Both the position numbers and the translations under genes were made by a program. Under the pieces are notes generated by a model. It was not told the origin of the DNA. It saw nothing but the letters and a program-made list of their open reading frames with translations, and ran no database searches. This document shows positions 1 through 7,443 of a stretch of 64,000 nt of DNA, piece after piece (the first letter of the stretch is position 1; each line of letters opens with the position of its first letter). Origin of the DNA: Microvirga puerhi (GTDB lineage: Bacteria; Pseudomonadota; Alphaproteobacteria; Rhizobiales; Beijerinckiaceae); contig NZ_JAIRBM010000005.1 in NCBI RefSeq assembly GCF_020089865.1, forward strand, positions 126,126 to 190,125, given 5' to 3'.

Positions 1-1
1 C

Positions 2-595
2 GATAATCATCTCCGGCTGCTGCTGGTGCACGCCCGCCGCCTGGTGCGCGAGATGCTGCAGATGGCGGATGCGGACGGAGTAGAATTCTATGATCCGGAA
101 AAGATCTGTGCGGCTGCGCCGTTGCGGGATAATCTCCTGTTCGGCCGCATCAGCTACCGGGTCGCGAACGCGCAGGCCCGGGTCGCAGAAGCGGTGTCAG
201 CCGTCGTTCGGAACATGGAATTGCTGGAAGATATTGAGCGGATCGGCCTCGACCATCAGGTCGGCACCGCGGGGCGGCTTCTCACACCGCAGGAGCGGGC
301 ATGCGTCAACCTTGCCCGGTGCGTAGTGAAACGTCCCGACATCCTCATTCTCGACGGCGCTCTGTCGCCTTTCGACGAGGCCCGGAGCCAAAAGATGGTT
401 GAGGTACTCTTCGGGCTATGCGAGGGACGGTCTCTTCTCGTCGTCCTTCCCAACGATCGGCAGGCCGATCCTTTCGATGTTCTGATACGCTTCCGGGATG
501 GACAAATCGTCCTGGAAGAGCCGAGAGGCCCGGCGCAGCGCGCCAGACGGCCCGCCCCTGAAAGCTCTCAACCGATAGCAGGAGAGGTTGCATGA
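2..595 (+). CDS. ABC transporter ATP-binding domain, C-terminal part (runs off left edge)
   Basis: The frame is open to the first base, so this is the 3' end of a longer gene, probably an exporter-type half transporter. The segment RDNLLFGRI is what follows the Q-loop in exporter ATPases. A degenerate signature (LLTPQERA instead of LSGGQ) leads into ARCVVKRPDILILDGALSPFD. Walker B keeps its Asp, but the catalytic Glu position is Gly and the usual switch His reads VLPND, so ATP hydrolysis is doubtful. The last codons overlap the next gene (ATGA), which implies translational coupling to a cyclic-nucleotide-binding protein. The transported substrate cannot be inferred. An internal GTG at 26 is unlikely to be the true start. 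Confidence 0.75.
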   Translation, partial: DNHLRLLLVHARRLVREMLQMADADGVEFYDPEKICAAAPLRDNLLFGRISYRVANAQARVAEAVSAVVRNMELLEDIERIGLDHQVGTAGRLLTPQERACVNLARCVVKRPDILILDGALSPFDEARSQKMVEVLFGLCEGRSLLVVLPNDRQADPFDVLIRFRDGQIVLEEPRGPAQRARRPAPESSQPIAGEVA

Positions 596-1038
596 CCCTT
601 GAGGCCGAGGTTCAATCGCTGCGCCAAGTCCCGATGTTCCGGGACATCGACCCGGCCCGCTTGAAGCTGCTCGCCTTCACCAGCGAGCGTGTTCAGTTCG
701 CCGGTGGGCAGCGGTTCTTTTCGCAGGGGGATGCGGCCGATGCTGCCTATGTGATCCTCGACGGGCGGGCACAGGTGCTCCTCGATACGCCGCATGGCGA
801 GATCCGTGTGGCGGAGTTGGGCGAGAACGCCCTCGTAGGGGAGATGGGTATTTTGTCGGACACTCCGCGCTCCGCCACGATCATGGCGGCCATTCCGACG
901 ACCGCGCTGCGGATCGACAAGCGGGTCTTTCTCGAGCTCCTGGCTCAGTTTCCGCAGATGGCGCTCGCCGTCATGCGCGAGCTGGCCAAGCGCCTCGAGC
1001 AGACCAATGCGCAGCTCGTGGCGCAGTCGGCTTCCTAA
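592..1038 (+). CDS. Cyclic nucleotide-binding (CNMP) domain protein
   Basis: At 148 aa this is essentially one CAP-type effector domain. It has the beta-roll glycine pattern (FSQGDAADAAYVILDG) and a phosphate-binding cassette GEMGILSDTPRSAT with the conserved Glu and Arg that contact the cyclic nucleotide phosphate. A C-terminal helix is rich in Leu, Arg and Glu. There is no DNA-binding helix-turn-helix, so it is not a Crp-type regulator by itself. Overlap with the preceding ABC ATPase by four bases suggests it is a sensor subunit of that transporter. The ligand (cAMP, cGMP or none) is unknown. Confidence 0.85.
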   Translation: MTLEAEVQSLRQVPMFRDIDPARLKLLAFTSERVQFAGGQRFFSQGDAADAAYVILDGRAQVLLDTPHGEIRVAELGENALVGEMGILSDTPRSATIMAAIPTTALRIDKRVFLELLAQFPQMALAVMRELAKRLEQTNAQLVAQSAS

Positions 1039-1198
1039 TTTCCGGTTAAAAACCCTTCCTTAACCAATAATTTCCCAGGAATTTCACAATCTTACGGTCA
1101 AGCTGACCGATTCTCGACACATCTCCCGGCCAACCCTTGTCTCAGAATGACACAAGGGAAGGTCCTGCCGTCCGGCAGGGCCGTGCGGGAAAGTAAGT

Positions 1199-2278
1199 AT
1201 GTCGACCAATGTGAGGACGCCGCAAGGCGCTGCTTCGCGTTTCGCGCGGAGCGTCTCCGCAGCATGTGGGCGATGGAGCCGTCGCCCGTTCCATGCCCTT
1301 CTGGCCATGAGTGTTCTAGCCGGTACCCAGGTGCTGGCGGCAGGTCCAGCAGCCGTTGCGACCGTGCCGAGCGCGGTGATGGCAAGGCCGTTCCTCCCGG
1401 CGCCCGTCTCCCACGTCGAAGCTGCTGTCTTCTCGCCGCAGCTGGGTACGATTCCGGGCCTGTTCCGCTCGATCCTCGAGGACGCCTTTCCTAGCCTGAA
1501 TGTGGCGCGGGCTTCGAGCCGCGAGGAGGAAACGACCGTCGCGACAGGCAATCCGGATGAGATGATTCCGTTCAGCGGCCGCAGCGCGCCGAGGTGGCTG
1601 GTCCATTCCATCCTGAAGGCTGCGCGCGTGACGGGGGTCGACCCCGTCTACATGATGACCCTGGCCGACGTGGAATCGAGCCTCTCGCCGGAGGCGAAGG
1701 CGCCCACATCCACGGCGGAAGGCTTGTTCCAGTTCATCGACCGGACCTGGCTCGAAACGGTCTATGCCCATGCCGCCGATTACGGCTTCGCGGCTGCTGC
1801 GAAGGCGATCCGGATCGTCGACGGCGAACCGGCCGTGGAACAGAAGGATAAGGCTTGGATCCTCAGCCTGCGCACCGATCCCTACTTTTCCGGCCTGATG
1901 GCCGGGGAGCTGATCAAGGATGTGGAGCAGGCCCTTCGGGCGCAGGGAGAGCGTGAACTTGCCGAGGCGGAGCTCTACTTGGCCCATTTCCTTGGCGCGA
2001 GCAGCGCCGTGCGGTTTCTCGACGTCCTCGACAAGGATCCGAGCACCAAGGCAGCGAAGCTCTTCCCCCAGGCCGCCAAGGCCAATGCAGCGCTCTTCAT
2101 GGATGGGAAGGGACGCAAGCGCCGGTCCGTGAGCGTCGCCGAACTCTACAACCGGATCGATTCCAAGATCGTGCGGCGCATGGACCGCTACGAGGATATT
2201 CGGCCGCTCCTCGCTGAAATCTCGCATCCACAGCGGATAATCGAGAAGACATTGGAGGCGAGTGCACTCGCCCAATGA
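1199..2278 (+). CDS. Lytic transglycosylase-like protein (SLT domain), exported
   Basis: The N-terminus is long and Arg-rich, followed by a hydrophobic stretch (ALLAMSVLAG) and an Ala-rich possible cleavage region near residue 45, consistent with export. The SLT/lysozyme-like core lies at about residues 140-260: the catalytic Glu is in LADVESSLSP near residue 158, followed by AEGLFQFIDRTWLE. The C-terminal third is helical. Such enzymes cleave the MurNAc-GlcNAc bond of peptidoglycan in the periplasm, often during assembly of envelope machines. The leader contains a short hairpin (arms 1164-1170 and 1173-1179). The ATG at 1199 has only a weak purine-rich ribosome site. Confidence 0.8.
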   Translation: MSTNVRTPQGAASRFARSVSAACGRWSRRPFHALLAMSVLAGTQVLAAGPAAVATVPSAVMARPFLPAPVSHVEAAVFSPQLGTIPGLFRSILEDAFPSLNVARASSREEETTVATGNPDEMIPFSGRSAPRWLVHSILKAARVTGVDPVYMMTLADVESSLSPEAKAPTSTAEGLFQFIDRTWLETVYAHAADYGFAAAAKAIRIVDGEPAVEQKDKAWILSLRTDPYFSGLMAGELIKDVEQALRAQGERELAEAELYLAHFLGASSAVRFLDVLDKDPSTKAAKLFPQAAKANAALFMDGKGRKRRSVSVAELYNRIDSKIVRRMDRYEDIRPLLAEISHPQRIIEKTLEASALAQ

Positions 2279-2315
2279 CGAGGGACGGCCTCTAAACCAT
2301 TGTCCGGATTATTCT

Positions 2316-2552
2316 TCAGAACGCCTTGAACGTAATGATCGTGTGCGTGTCGGCAATGCCTTCGACCGACTGCACGTTCTTGGCGATGAAGTGGCCGATA
2401 TCCACCTCGTCATCCACGTGGAATTTGGCGAGGATGTCGTAGTTTCCGGCCGTCGAATAGATTTCCGATGCGATCTCCCGGTCGGCGAGCTGACTCGCCA
2501 CTTCGTAGGTCTTCCCGAGTTTGCACTTGATCTCGACGAAGAAGGTCTGCAT
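2316..2552 (-). CDS. Stand-alone Lrp/AsnC effector (RAM) domain protein
   Basis: This 78-aa protein matches only the C-terminal regulation-of-amino-acid-metabolism half of Lrp/AsnC regulators: a beta-alpha-beta-beta-alpha-beta ferredoxin-like fold with the typical GNYDILAKFHVDD and a final THTIITF strand. It lacks the N-terminal helix-turn-helix, so it cannot bind DNA alone. Stand-alone RAM proteins form oligomers and may bind amino acids or pair with full-length Lrp proteins. It reads from the ATG at 2552 and lies downstream of ugd, separated from it by a palindromic repeat. Confidence 0.85.
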   Translation of the reverse strand: MQTFFVEIKCKLGKTYEVASQLADREIASEIYSTAGNYDILAKFHVDDEVDIGHFIAKNVQSVEGIADTHTIITFKAF

Positions 2553-2652
2553 CGGGCACTCCGCTTTCGGATGGGATGGTCTTGAGCTTGATCGTCTATG
2601 CCACGAGAGCGCGGTCGCGTGAACCTCGGAACGCGATCAGGTGGCAGGTTCT

Positions 2653-2763
2653 AGCGCATCGTGCGGAAAAGTGGATCCGGTTTTCCGTTCTAACGATGCG
2701 CTCTTCAAAGAGCGGAGCATCGGATAGGATCCCAAAAGTGGGTCCACTTTTGGGTCCGATGCT
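2653..2763. repeat. Double-hairpin intergenic repeat (family 1, full copy)
   Basis: Two adjacent stem-loops fill this gap. The first pairs 2653-2662 with 2693-2702 (AGCGCATCGT/ACGATGCGCT), with an inner stem CGGAAAA/TTTTCCG. The second pairs 2716-2724 with 2755-2763 and has a perfect inner stem CCCAAAAGTGG (2731-2741)/CCACTTTTGGG (2744-2754). The element abuts the ugd stop codon and may act as its transcription terminator. A partial copy of the first hairpin occurs at 8439. Confidence 0.75.
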
Positions 2764-4071
2764 CTATGACGGGCGTCCGATGGACACATAGGTGAAGCCG
2801 CTCTGCTTCATGTCGTCGGGGCGGTAGATGTTGCGCAGGTCGACGATCATGGGACTCTTCATTCGCCCTTTCAGGCGCCTGAAATCCAGCGCCCGGAACA
2901 GGTCCCATTCGGTCACGATCACCAGAGCCGAGGCTCCTTCTGCGCAGTCATAGGCGTCCCGGGCATAATCCACGTCCGACAGGAGCGCCTGTGCCGCCGT
3001 CATGCCTTCCGGATCGTAGGCTCGCACATGCGCTCCCGCATCCTGCAGCGTACGGATCACGTCGATCGCGGGGGCTTCGCGCATGTCGTCGGTGTTGGGC
3101 TTGAAGGTCAGTCCCAGGACGGCGATCGTCTCGCCCCGCACCGAGCCGCCGCAGGCCGTGATCACCTTGCGGCCCATGGCCCGCTTGCGCTGGTCGTTCA
3201 CCGCCGCCACCGTCTCGACGATCCGCATCGGTGCATCGTAGTCCTGCGCCGTCTTGATCAGCGCCAGCGTATCCTTGGGAAAGCAAGAGCCGCCATAGCC
3301 AGGGCCAGCATGCAGGAATTTGCTGCCGATGCGGTTGTCGAGCCCGATGCCGCGGGCCACGTCCTGGACGTTGGCGCCGACCTGCTCGCACAGATTGGCG
3401 ATCTCGTTGATGAAGGTAATCTTGGTGGCGAGGAAGGCGTTGGCCGCATACTTGATCAGTTCGGCCGTGCGCCGCGCGGTGACGAGCAGGGGAGACTGGT
3501 TGAGATAGAGCGGCCGATAGATTTCGGTCATGACCCGAGCAGCGCGTTCGTCCTCGGTGCCGATGACGATGCGGTCGGGGCGCTTGAAGTCGGCGATAGC
3601 GGCTCCCTCGCGCAGGAATTCAGGGTTGGACACGACTGCGAAGGCAGCGTCCGGGCGGGTTTCGTGGATGATGCGCTCGACCTCGTCGCCAGTGCCGACC
3701 GGTACCGTGGATTTGGTCACCACCACCGTATAATCGGTGAGCGCCATGGCGATCTCACGGGCAGCCTGGTGGACATAGGAGAGATCGGCATGGCCGTCGC
3801 CGCGGCGGGAGGGGGTCCCGACCGCGATGAACACCGCCTCGGCGGCCGAGACGGCCTCGGGTAGGGCGGTGGTGAAGGTCAGGCGGCCTTCGCGGACGTT
3901 CTTCGCCACCAACTCGGCCAGGCCCGGCTCGAAGATCGGGATCGCGCCGCGGTTGAGGGCTTCGATCTTGGCCGGATCCTTGTCGACGCAGCACACCGTG
4001 TGGCCGAAATCGGCGAAGCACGCTCCCGACACAAGACCTACATATCCAGACCCGATCATCGCAATGCGCAT
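2764..4071 (-). CDS. ugd: UDP-glucose 6-dehydrogenase
   Basis: A 435-aa full-length member of the UDP-glucose/GDP-mannose dehydrogenase family. It oxidises UDP-glucose to UDP-glucuronate with two NAD+, supplying exopolysaccharide and envelope glycan synthesis. The N-terminus has the Rossmann motif GSGYVGLVSG. The catalytic Cys lies in GPGYGGSCFPKDT near residue 263. VLGLTFKPNTDDMREAP marks the C-terminal UDP-binding domain. The ATG at 4071 places the Rossmann strand at residue 2, as in homologues. It is divergent from the asparaginase gene. No other polysaccharide genes adjoin it here. Confidence 0.96.
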   Translation of the reverse strand: MRIAMIGSGYVGLVSGACFADFGHTVCCVDKDPAKIEALNRGAIPIFEPGLAELVAKNVREGRLTFTTALPEAVSAAEAVFIAVGTPSRRGDGHADLSYVHQAAREIAMALTDYTVVVTKSTVPVGTGDEVERIIHETRPDAAFAVVSNPEFLREGAAIADFKRPDRIVIGTEDERAARVMTEIYRPLYLNQSPLLVTARRTAELIKYAANAFLATKITFINEIANLCEQVGANVQDVARGIGLDNRIGSKFLHAGPGYGGSCFPKDTLALIKTAQDYDAPMRIVETVAAVNDQRKRAMGRKVITACGGSVRGETIAVLGLTFKPNTDDMREAPAIDVIRTLQDAGAHVRAYDPEGMTAAQALLSDVDYARDAYDCAEGASALVIVTEWDLFRALDFRRLKGRMKSPMIVDLRNIYRPDDMKQSGFTYVSIGRPS

Positions 4072-4227
4072 AGGAAAGTCCCGTTCTTGACGCCCGAGGG
4101 TTTAAGGGGCAGTGGGCTTGGCTGCAAGCGCGACGTGATCGACTTACGAAAGCGTTTTGAAACAAGGATTCCTTTGACATCCGGTCCGCTCGCGGACAAA
4201 ACACCGCCGTTCAAAACGGGGCCATTC

Positions 4228-5235
4228 ATGGACAATCCTATTCTCGTCGAGGTTTCTCGCGGTCGCCTGGTCGAATCACGGCATCGGGGCAGTGTCGCGG
4301 TCGTCGACGCGGAGGGCAGCACGGTTTTGACCCTGGGAGACGTGGAGCGGCGCGTCTTCCCGCGCTCGGCGGTGAAGGCGCTGCAGGCCTTGCCCCTGGT
4401 GGAGAACGGTATCGCCGACAAGTACGGCCTGACGGATGAGGAGATTGCGCTCGCCTGCGCCTCGCATTCCGGGGAACCGGATCATGTGCGGGTGGCGGCG
4501 TCCATGCTGGCGAAGGCCGGCCAGAACGAAAGCTGCCTGGAATGCGGCGCCCATTGGCCCCTCGGCGACGCGGCGACTCGCGCCCTGGCGGCCTCGGGCG
4601 GGCAGCCGACGCAACTCCACAACAATTGCTCCGGCAAGCATGCGGGATTCATCTGCCTCGCCTGCGGCCTTGGCGACGATCCGAAGGGCTATGTGAAATC
4701 CCAGCATCCCGTCCAGCAGGCGGTGCGCCATGCCCTTGAGGACCTGACTGGGGCCTCCCACACGGAGGATGTGAGCGGCATCGATGGCTGCTCCATCCCG
4801 ACCTATGCCATTCCGCTGCCGGCGCTCGCCTTCGGCTTCGCCAAGTTCGGCTCCGGCGTTGGAATATCGCCCGGCTGCAAGGCTGCCTCGGAGCGCATCC
4901 GTACGGCTGTCGCGCGCCATCCCTTCATGGTTGCGGGCACCGGTCGGTTCGACACGAAGCTTATGGATATCCTGGGCGAACGGGCTTTCGTGAAGACCGG
5001 GGCCGAGGGTGTCTACTGCGCGGCCTTCCCGGAACTCGGCTATGGAATCGCGCTCAAGGCGGATGACGGCGCAGGCCGGGCCGCTGAGGCCATGATGGCC
5101 GCCCTCATCCTGCGCTTCCTGAGGCTCGACGACAACGAGCGGGCCATGATCGACGCCATGGCGCAGCCGATTCTGAAGAACTGGAACGGCATCGAGGTCG
5201 GCCGTATCCGCGCGACACAGGAACTGATGGTCTAG
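4228..5235 (+). CDS. Asparaginase, Rhizobium etli (ReAV/class 3) type
   Basis: A 335-aa protein of the PF06089 asparaginase family, hydrolysing L-asparagine to aspartate and ammonia. The start at ATG 4228 (MDNPILVEV) is preferred over upstream codons because it gives homology-like numbering. The SxxK pair falls at Ser47/Lys50 (FPRSAVK), and the metal-site residues fall at Cys134, Lys137 (NNCSGKHAG) and Cys188 (GIDGCSIPTY), each one less than the positions I recall for the R. etli enzyme (48/51, 135/138, 189). It is unrelated to the E. coli-type enzymes, probably cytoplasmic, and monocistronic. It is divergent from ugd. Confidence 0.92.
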   Translation: MDNPILVEVSRGRLVESRHRGSVAVVDAEGSTVLTLGDVERRVFPRSAVKALQALPLVENGIADKYGLTDEEIALACASHSGEPDHVRVAASMLAKAGQNESCLECGAHWPLGDAATRALAASGGQPTQLHNNCSGKHAGFICLACGLGDDPKGYVKSQHPVQQAVRHALEDLTGASHTEDVSGIDGCSIPTYAIPLPALAFGFAKFGSGVGISPGCKAASERIRTAVARHPFMVAGTGRFDTKLMDILGERAFVKTGAEGVYCAAFPELGYGIALKADDGAGRAAEAMMAALILRFLRLDDNERAMIDAMAQPILKNWNGIEVGRIRATQELMV

Positions 5236-5323
5236 GGTCTGGATCGAGCCAGGGTGTTGCCGCGGCTTCGGTTTCGTGGAGGGCGGACTCTCGGCAGAAG
5301 CGCCGACAGCGTGTCCACACGGG

Positions 5324-5713
5324 CTATGCGGGCGGTAACTCAAGGCCGTTCGGGAGTGAGATCCAGATGACAGTCTGCGCCTCTGGCGAATGGCGTGACA
5401 GATGGCCCTTGCCGTGTGTGTCCTCCACTAACACGAAGCTACCCGCCGGAACGTGACGCACCTCTCCGTCGCTCGTCTCGTATTCAACCGAACCATCCAG
5501 CCTGACCGTCAGCACCGGCTCTGGGACCGTATGCCAAGCAACCTCGCGCATGCCCGCCGGGATGTGGGTGATGCGGACGCGAGACGCCGGATAGCTGCCG
5601 GTAACGTCGAACGGCACGGCATCGGGGTGCACCGACCTCTCCGTCGTCGGCAATTCGACCTCGTCGAAATGCGACTCGCCATCCGGGGTGGCATAGATGC
5701 GCAGGCACTTCAT
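5324..5713 (-). CDS. Cupin-domain protein
   Basis: A 129-aa single cupin-like domain: short beta strands with HIPAGM, a central VLTVRLDGSVEYETSDGEVRHVPAGS segment (the second cupin-type motif with G-x-V-x-x-V-P-A-G) and a late His-rich stretch. The metal-binding His set is incomplete, so enzymatic activity is uncertain and a binding role is possible. The ATG at 5713 is chosen because AAGGAG lies nine bases upstream; an in-frame ATG at 5740 has poorer support. It is the last gene on this strand after the ArsR-led operon, with a gap of 170 bases. Confidence 0.6.
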   Translation of the reverse strand: MKCLRIYATPDGESHFDEVELPTTERSVHPDAVPFDVTGSYPASRVRITHIPAGMREVAWHTVPEPVLTVRLDGSVEYETSDGEVRHVPAGSFVLVEDTHGKGHLSRHSPEAQTVIWISLPNGLELPPA

Positions 5714-5883
5714 TGCGGCCGACTCCTTCATGATAAGCATGCCGAACGAAGCGTGCCTACCATGAAGGAAGCGGGGTAGACCATGGGTCCGGTGCGAGAG
5801 CCCGGTGTGGGTCGTGAGCCGAATCGCGCCGTTCGAGCGGTCGTGTCCAGACCCTAGAGGGCCTTACGCCTCAAGCCTTTCGT

Positions 5884-6306
5884 TTACATTTTCTCGCCGG
5901 GCAGAAGGCTTGCCTGTTTCACCCACTCGGTAAACTGCGCAGCATCGAAGGGGCCATCCTCAGGAATGTCGAGATAGCGCACATCCTTCTGTTTCGATGG
6001 GCCGGGAGGCAGTGGGCAAAGAGCCGAGCCGCGGAAGAAGGCAACCTTCACGGACTTGGTCAGACAGTGGAACCCGAGGAACCAGCCTCGATCAGCGATT
6101 CCATAGAGAGGTGAGTTCCATTTGACGGCCTTCTTCACGTCAGGGATGGCTTCCGTGATGAGCGTGTCGATGCGGCGCCCGACGGCGCTTTTCCAGCCGG
6201 GCATCGCTTCGATATAGGTCCGCACGGGTCCGTCGCCAGAGCCTTTCGAAATCTGCGGGTTGCCACCGGCCAGAAGTCTCGGCTTGCCGGCGTCTGCCTC
6301 ATTCAT
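5884..6306 (-). CDS. DUF1801 (YdhG-like) domain protein
   Basis: 140 aa with the DUF1801 pattern: VRTYIEAMPGWKSAVGRRID, then ITEAIPDVKKAVKWNSPLYG, then a Phe-rich strand (WFLGFHCLTKSVKVAFFRGS) and a C-terminal VRYLDIPEDG helix region. Members are small cytoplasmic proteins, some implicated in iron chaperoning; no enzymatic residue set is established. It starts three bases after the stop of the preceding small membrane-protein gene, so it belongs to the ArsR-SRPBCC operon, a combination common in rhizobial genomes. Confidence 0.85.
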   Translation of the reverse strand: MNEADAGKPRLLAGGNPQISKGSGDGPVRTYIEAMPGWKSAVGRRIDTLITEAIPDVKKAVKWNSPLYGIADRGWFLGFHCLTKSVKVAFFRGSALCPLPPGPSKQKDVRYLDIPEDGPFDAAQFTEWVKQASLLPGEKM

Positions 6307-6309
6307 GGC

Positions 6310-6531
6310 TCAGGCTCTTGCCGGTGCGCTGCGGCCCCTTCTGCGCTTGCCGACATAGGGCTGCACGAACAGGTAAAGGCCGCTCGGCAGGAGCAGGACC
6401 AGCGGAAAAGCGGGCAGATAGTAAAACCATTCCGGCATGGTTCCGAGTGCGGGACCGGTAAAGATGGCGACCACCGCCAATGTGAAGGCTAGGGAAACCC
6501 AGCGGTGGATTTGTCGTATCGCCATGTTCAT
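6310..6531 (-). CDS. Small two-helix membrane protein
   Basis: 73 aa starting MNMAIRQIHRW. Two hydrophobic segments are visible, about residues 12-30 (VSLAFTLAVVAIFTG) and 34-54 (WFYYLPAFPLVLLLPSGLYLF), followed by a positively charged tail (GKRRRGR), which predicts a cytoplasmic C-terminus. It sits between the SRPBCC and DUF1801 genes in the same operon. Function is unknown. A much longer reading frame exists upstream, but it overlaps the SRPBCC gene in another frame and is not credible. Confidence 0.7.
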   Translation of the reverse strand: MNMAIRQIHRWVSLAFTLAVVAIFTGPALGTMPEWFYYLPAFPLVLLLPSGLYLFVQPYVGKRRRGRSAPARA

Positions 6532-6581
6532 TCCATATACTCCTGTACTGCACGCAAAGTCCGATCCGGAGGTTCCGGAGA

Positions 6582-6992
6582 TCATTCCAGGTTCGCCAGA
6601 ACCCGTTCCATCTGCTGGAGAAACCGTGGCCATCCGACTGTGGCGCCCTGGAAATACGACCGTTGCTCTGGCCTGAAGCCACGCTGCTCCATGCGCAGCG
6701 TCGTGCCTTCGCCCGTTCGGGTCAGAGTCCAGGTGACGACGCTCCGGAGATCCTTCGTGTCCCACGAATAGGAGAGGGATCGGTTCGGCTCGACCGTCTG
6801 CACCTGACATTCGACCGCCCCCCAGTCTGCTGTCAGCGAGAAGCGATGCCCCGTCTCAGGGCTGAAGTCATTCTTCATCAGCCATTCGGCGATCAGATGC
6901 GGTTGGGTCAGCGCACGCCAGATCTTTTCCGGCGGATAGGGCAAGCCTCGCTCCACGATGATGGAGCGCGTCTCGGCCATGACTTCGTTCAT
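6582..6992 (-). CDS. SRPBCC / AHSA1 (START-like) domain protein
   Basis: 136 aa. The START-like fold is recognisable from IIVERGLPYPPEKIWRALT, then LIAEWLMKNDF, then the core VQTVEPNRSLSYSW and a final TTLRMEQRGF / WPRFLQQMERVLANLE helix. Such domains bind hydrophobic ligands; when encoded directly after an ArsR regulator they form a widespread two-gene module of unknown physiological ligand. The ATG at 6992 overlaps the stop of the ArsR gene by four bases (ATGA), showing translational coupling. Confidence 0.9.
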   Translation of the reverse strand: MNEVMAETRSIIVERGLPYPPEKIWRALTQPHLIAEWLMKNDFSPETGHRFSLTADWGAVECQVQTVEPNRSLSYSWDTKDLRSVVTWTLTRTGEGTTLRMEQRGFRPEQRSYFQGATVGWPRFLQQMERVLANLE

Positions 6993-7321
6993 TGGTCCAT
7001 CCTTTTGAGAAGATCTTCGAGATCGTCGAAACGATCCTGCCAGAAGCCGGTCATCTGGTTCGTCCAGTCGATCAGCGGGGCCAACGCGTCGCGCTGCGCG
7101 GTGTAATAGGTGTAGCGACCCTCGTGGCGGTCGCGAACCAGTCCGGCGCCCTTCAGCACCTTCAGGTGCTTCGAAACCACCGGCTGCGAGACGCCGGCCC
7201 CTGCCAGCAGCCCCACGACGGTCGTGTCTCCCTTGCGGCAAAGGTGTTCGAAGATCCCTCGACGCGTCGGATCGGCAAGGGCCCTGAAAACTACATCCTG
7301 ACCGTATGACATCGCATTCAT
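6989..7321 (-). CDS. ArsR-family winged-helix transcriptional regulator
   Basis: 110 aa (103 or so from the alternative inner ATG at 7312). The winged helix is clear: FRALADPTRRGIFEHL, then VSQPVVSKHLKVLKGAGLV as the recognition region, then DRHEGRYTYYTAQ as the wing. It lacks the CxC metal-binding motif of arsenic sensors and belongs to the SdpR-like subgroup found beside SRPBCC proteins. An 18-bp perfect inverted repeat (7319-7361) covers the start codon, strongly suggesting autorepression. If the operator lies just upstream, the start at 7312 is more likely. Confidence 0.9.
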   Translation of the reverse strand: MNAMSYGQDVVFRALADPTRRGIFEHLCRKGDTTVVGLLAGAGVSQPVVSKHLKVLKGAGLVRDRHEGRYTYYTAQRDALAPLIDWTNQMTGFWQDRFDDLEDLLKRMDQ

Positions 7322-7361
7322 ACCTGTTTGGCTATGGATTATGCATAGCCAAACAGGTATG
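7319..7361 (-). promoter_or_regulatory. Perfect inverted repeat, probable ArsR operator
   Basis: Arms of 18 bases (7319-7336 and 7344-7361) are exact reverse complements around a seven-base spacer. The core reads TTTGGCTATG on one arm and CATAGCCAAA on the other. Position at the 5' end of the ArsR-SRPBCC operon matches an autoregulatory operator. It is palindromic, with no T-tract. Confidence 0.75.
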
Positions 7362-7443
7362 GGTCGGTCAAGCCTCGCTTGCGCCGCGTCGTGGGAATAA
7401 ACGGATCGGAGACGTGAAAGGCGATAGCGCGACGCGCTGCGCG

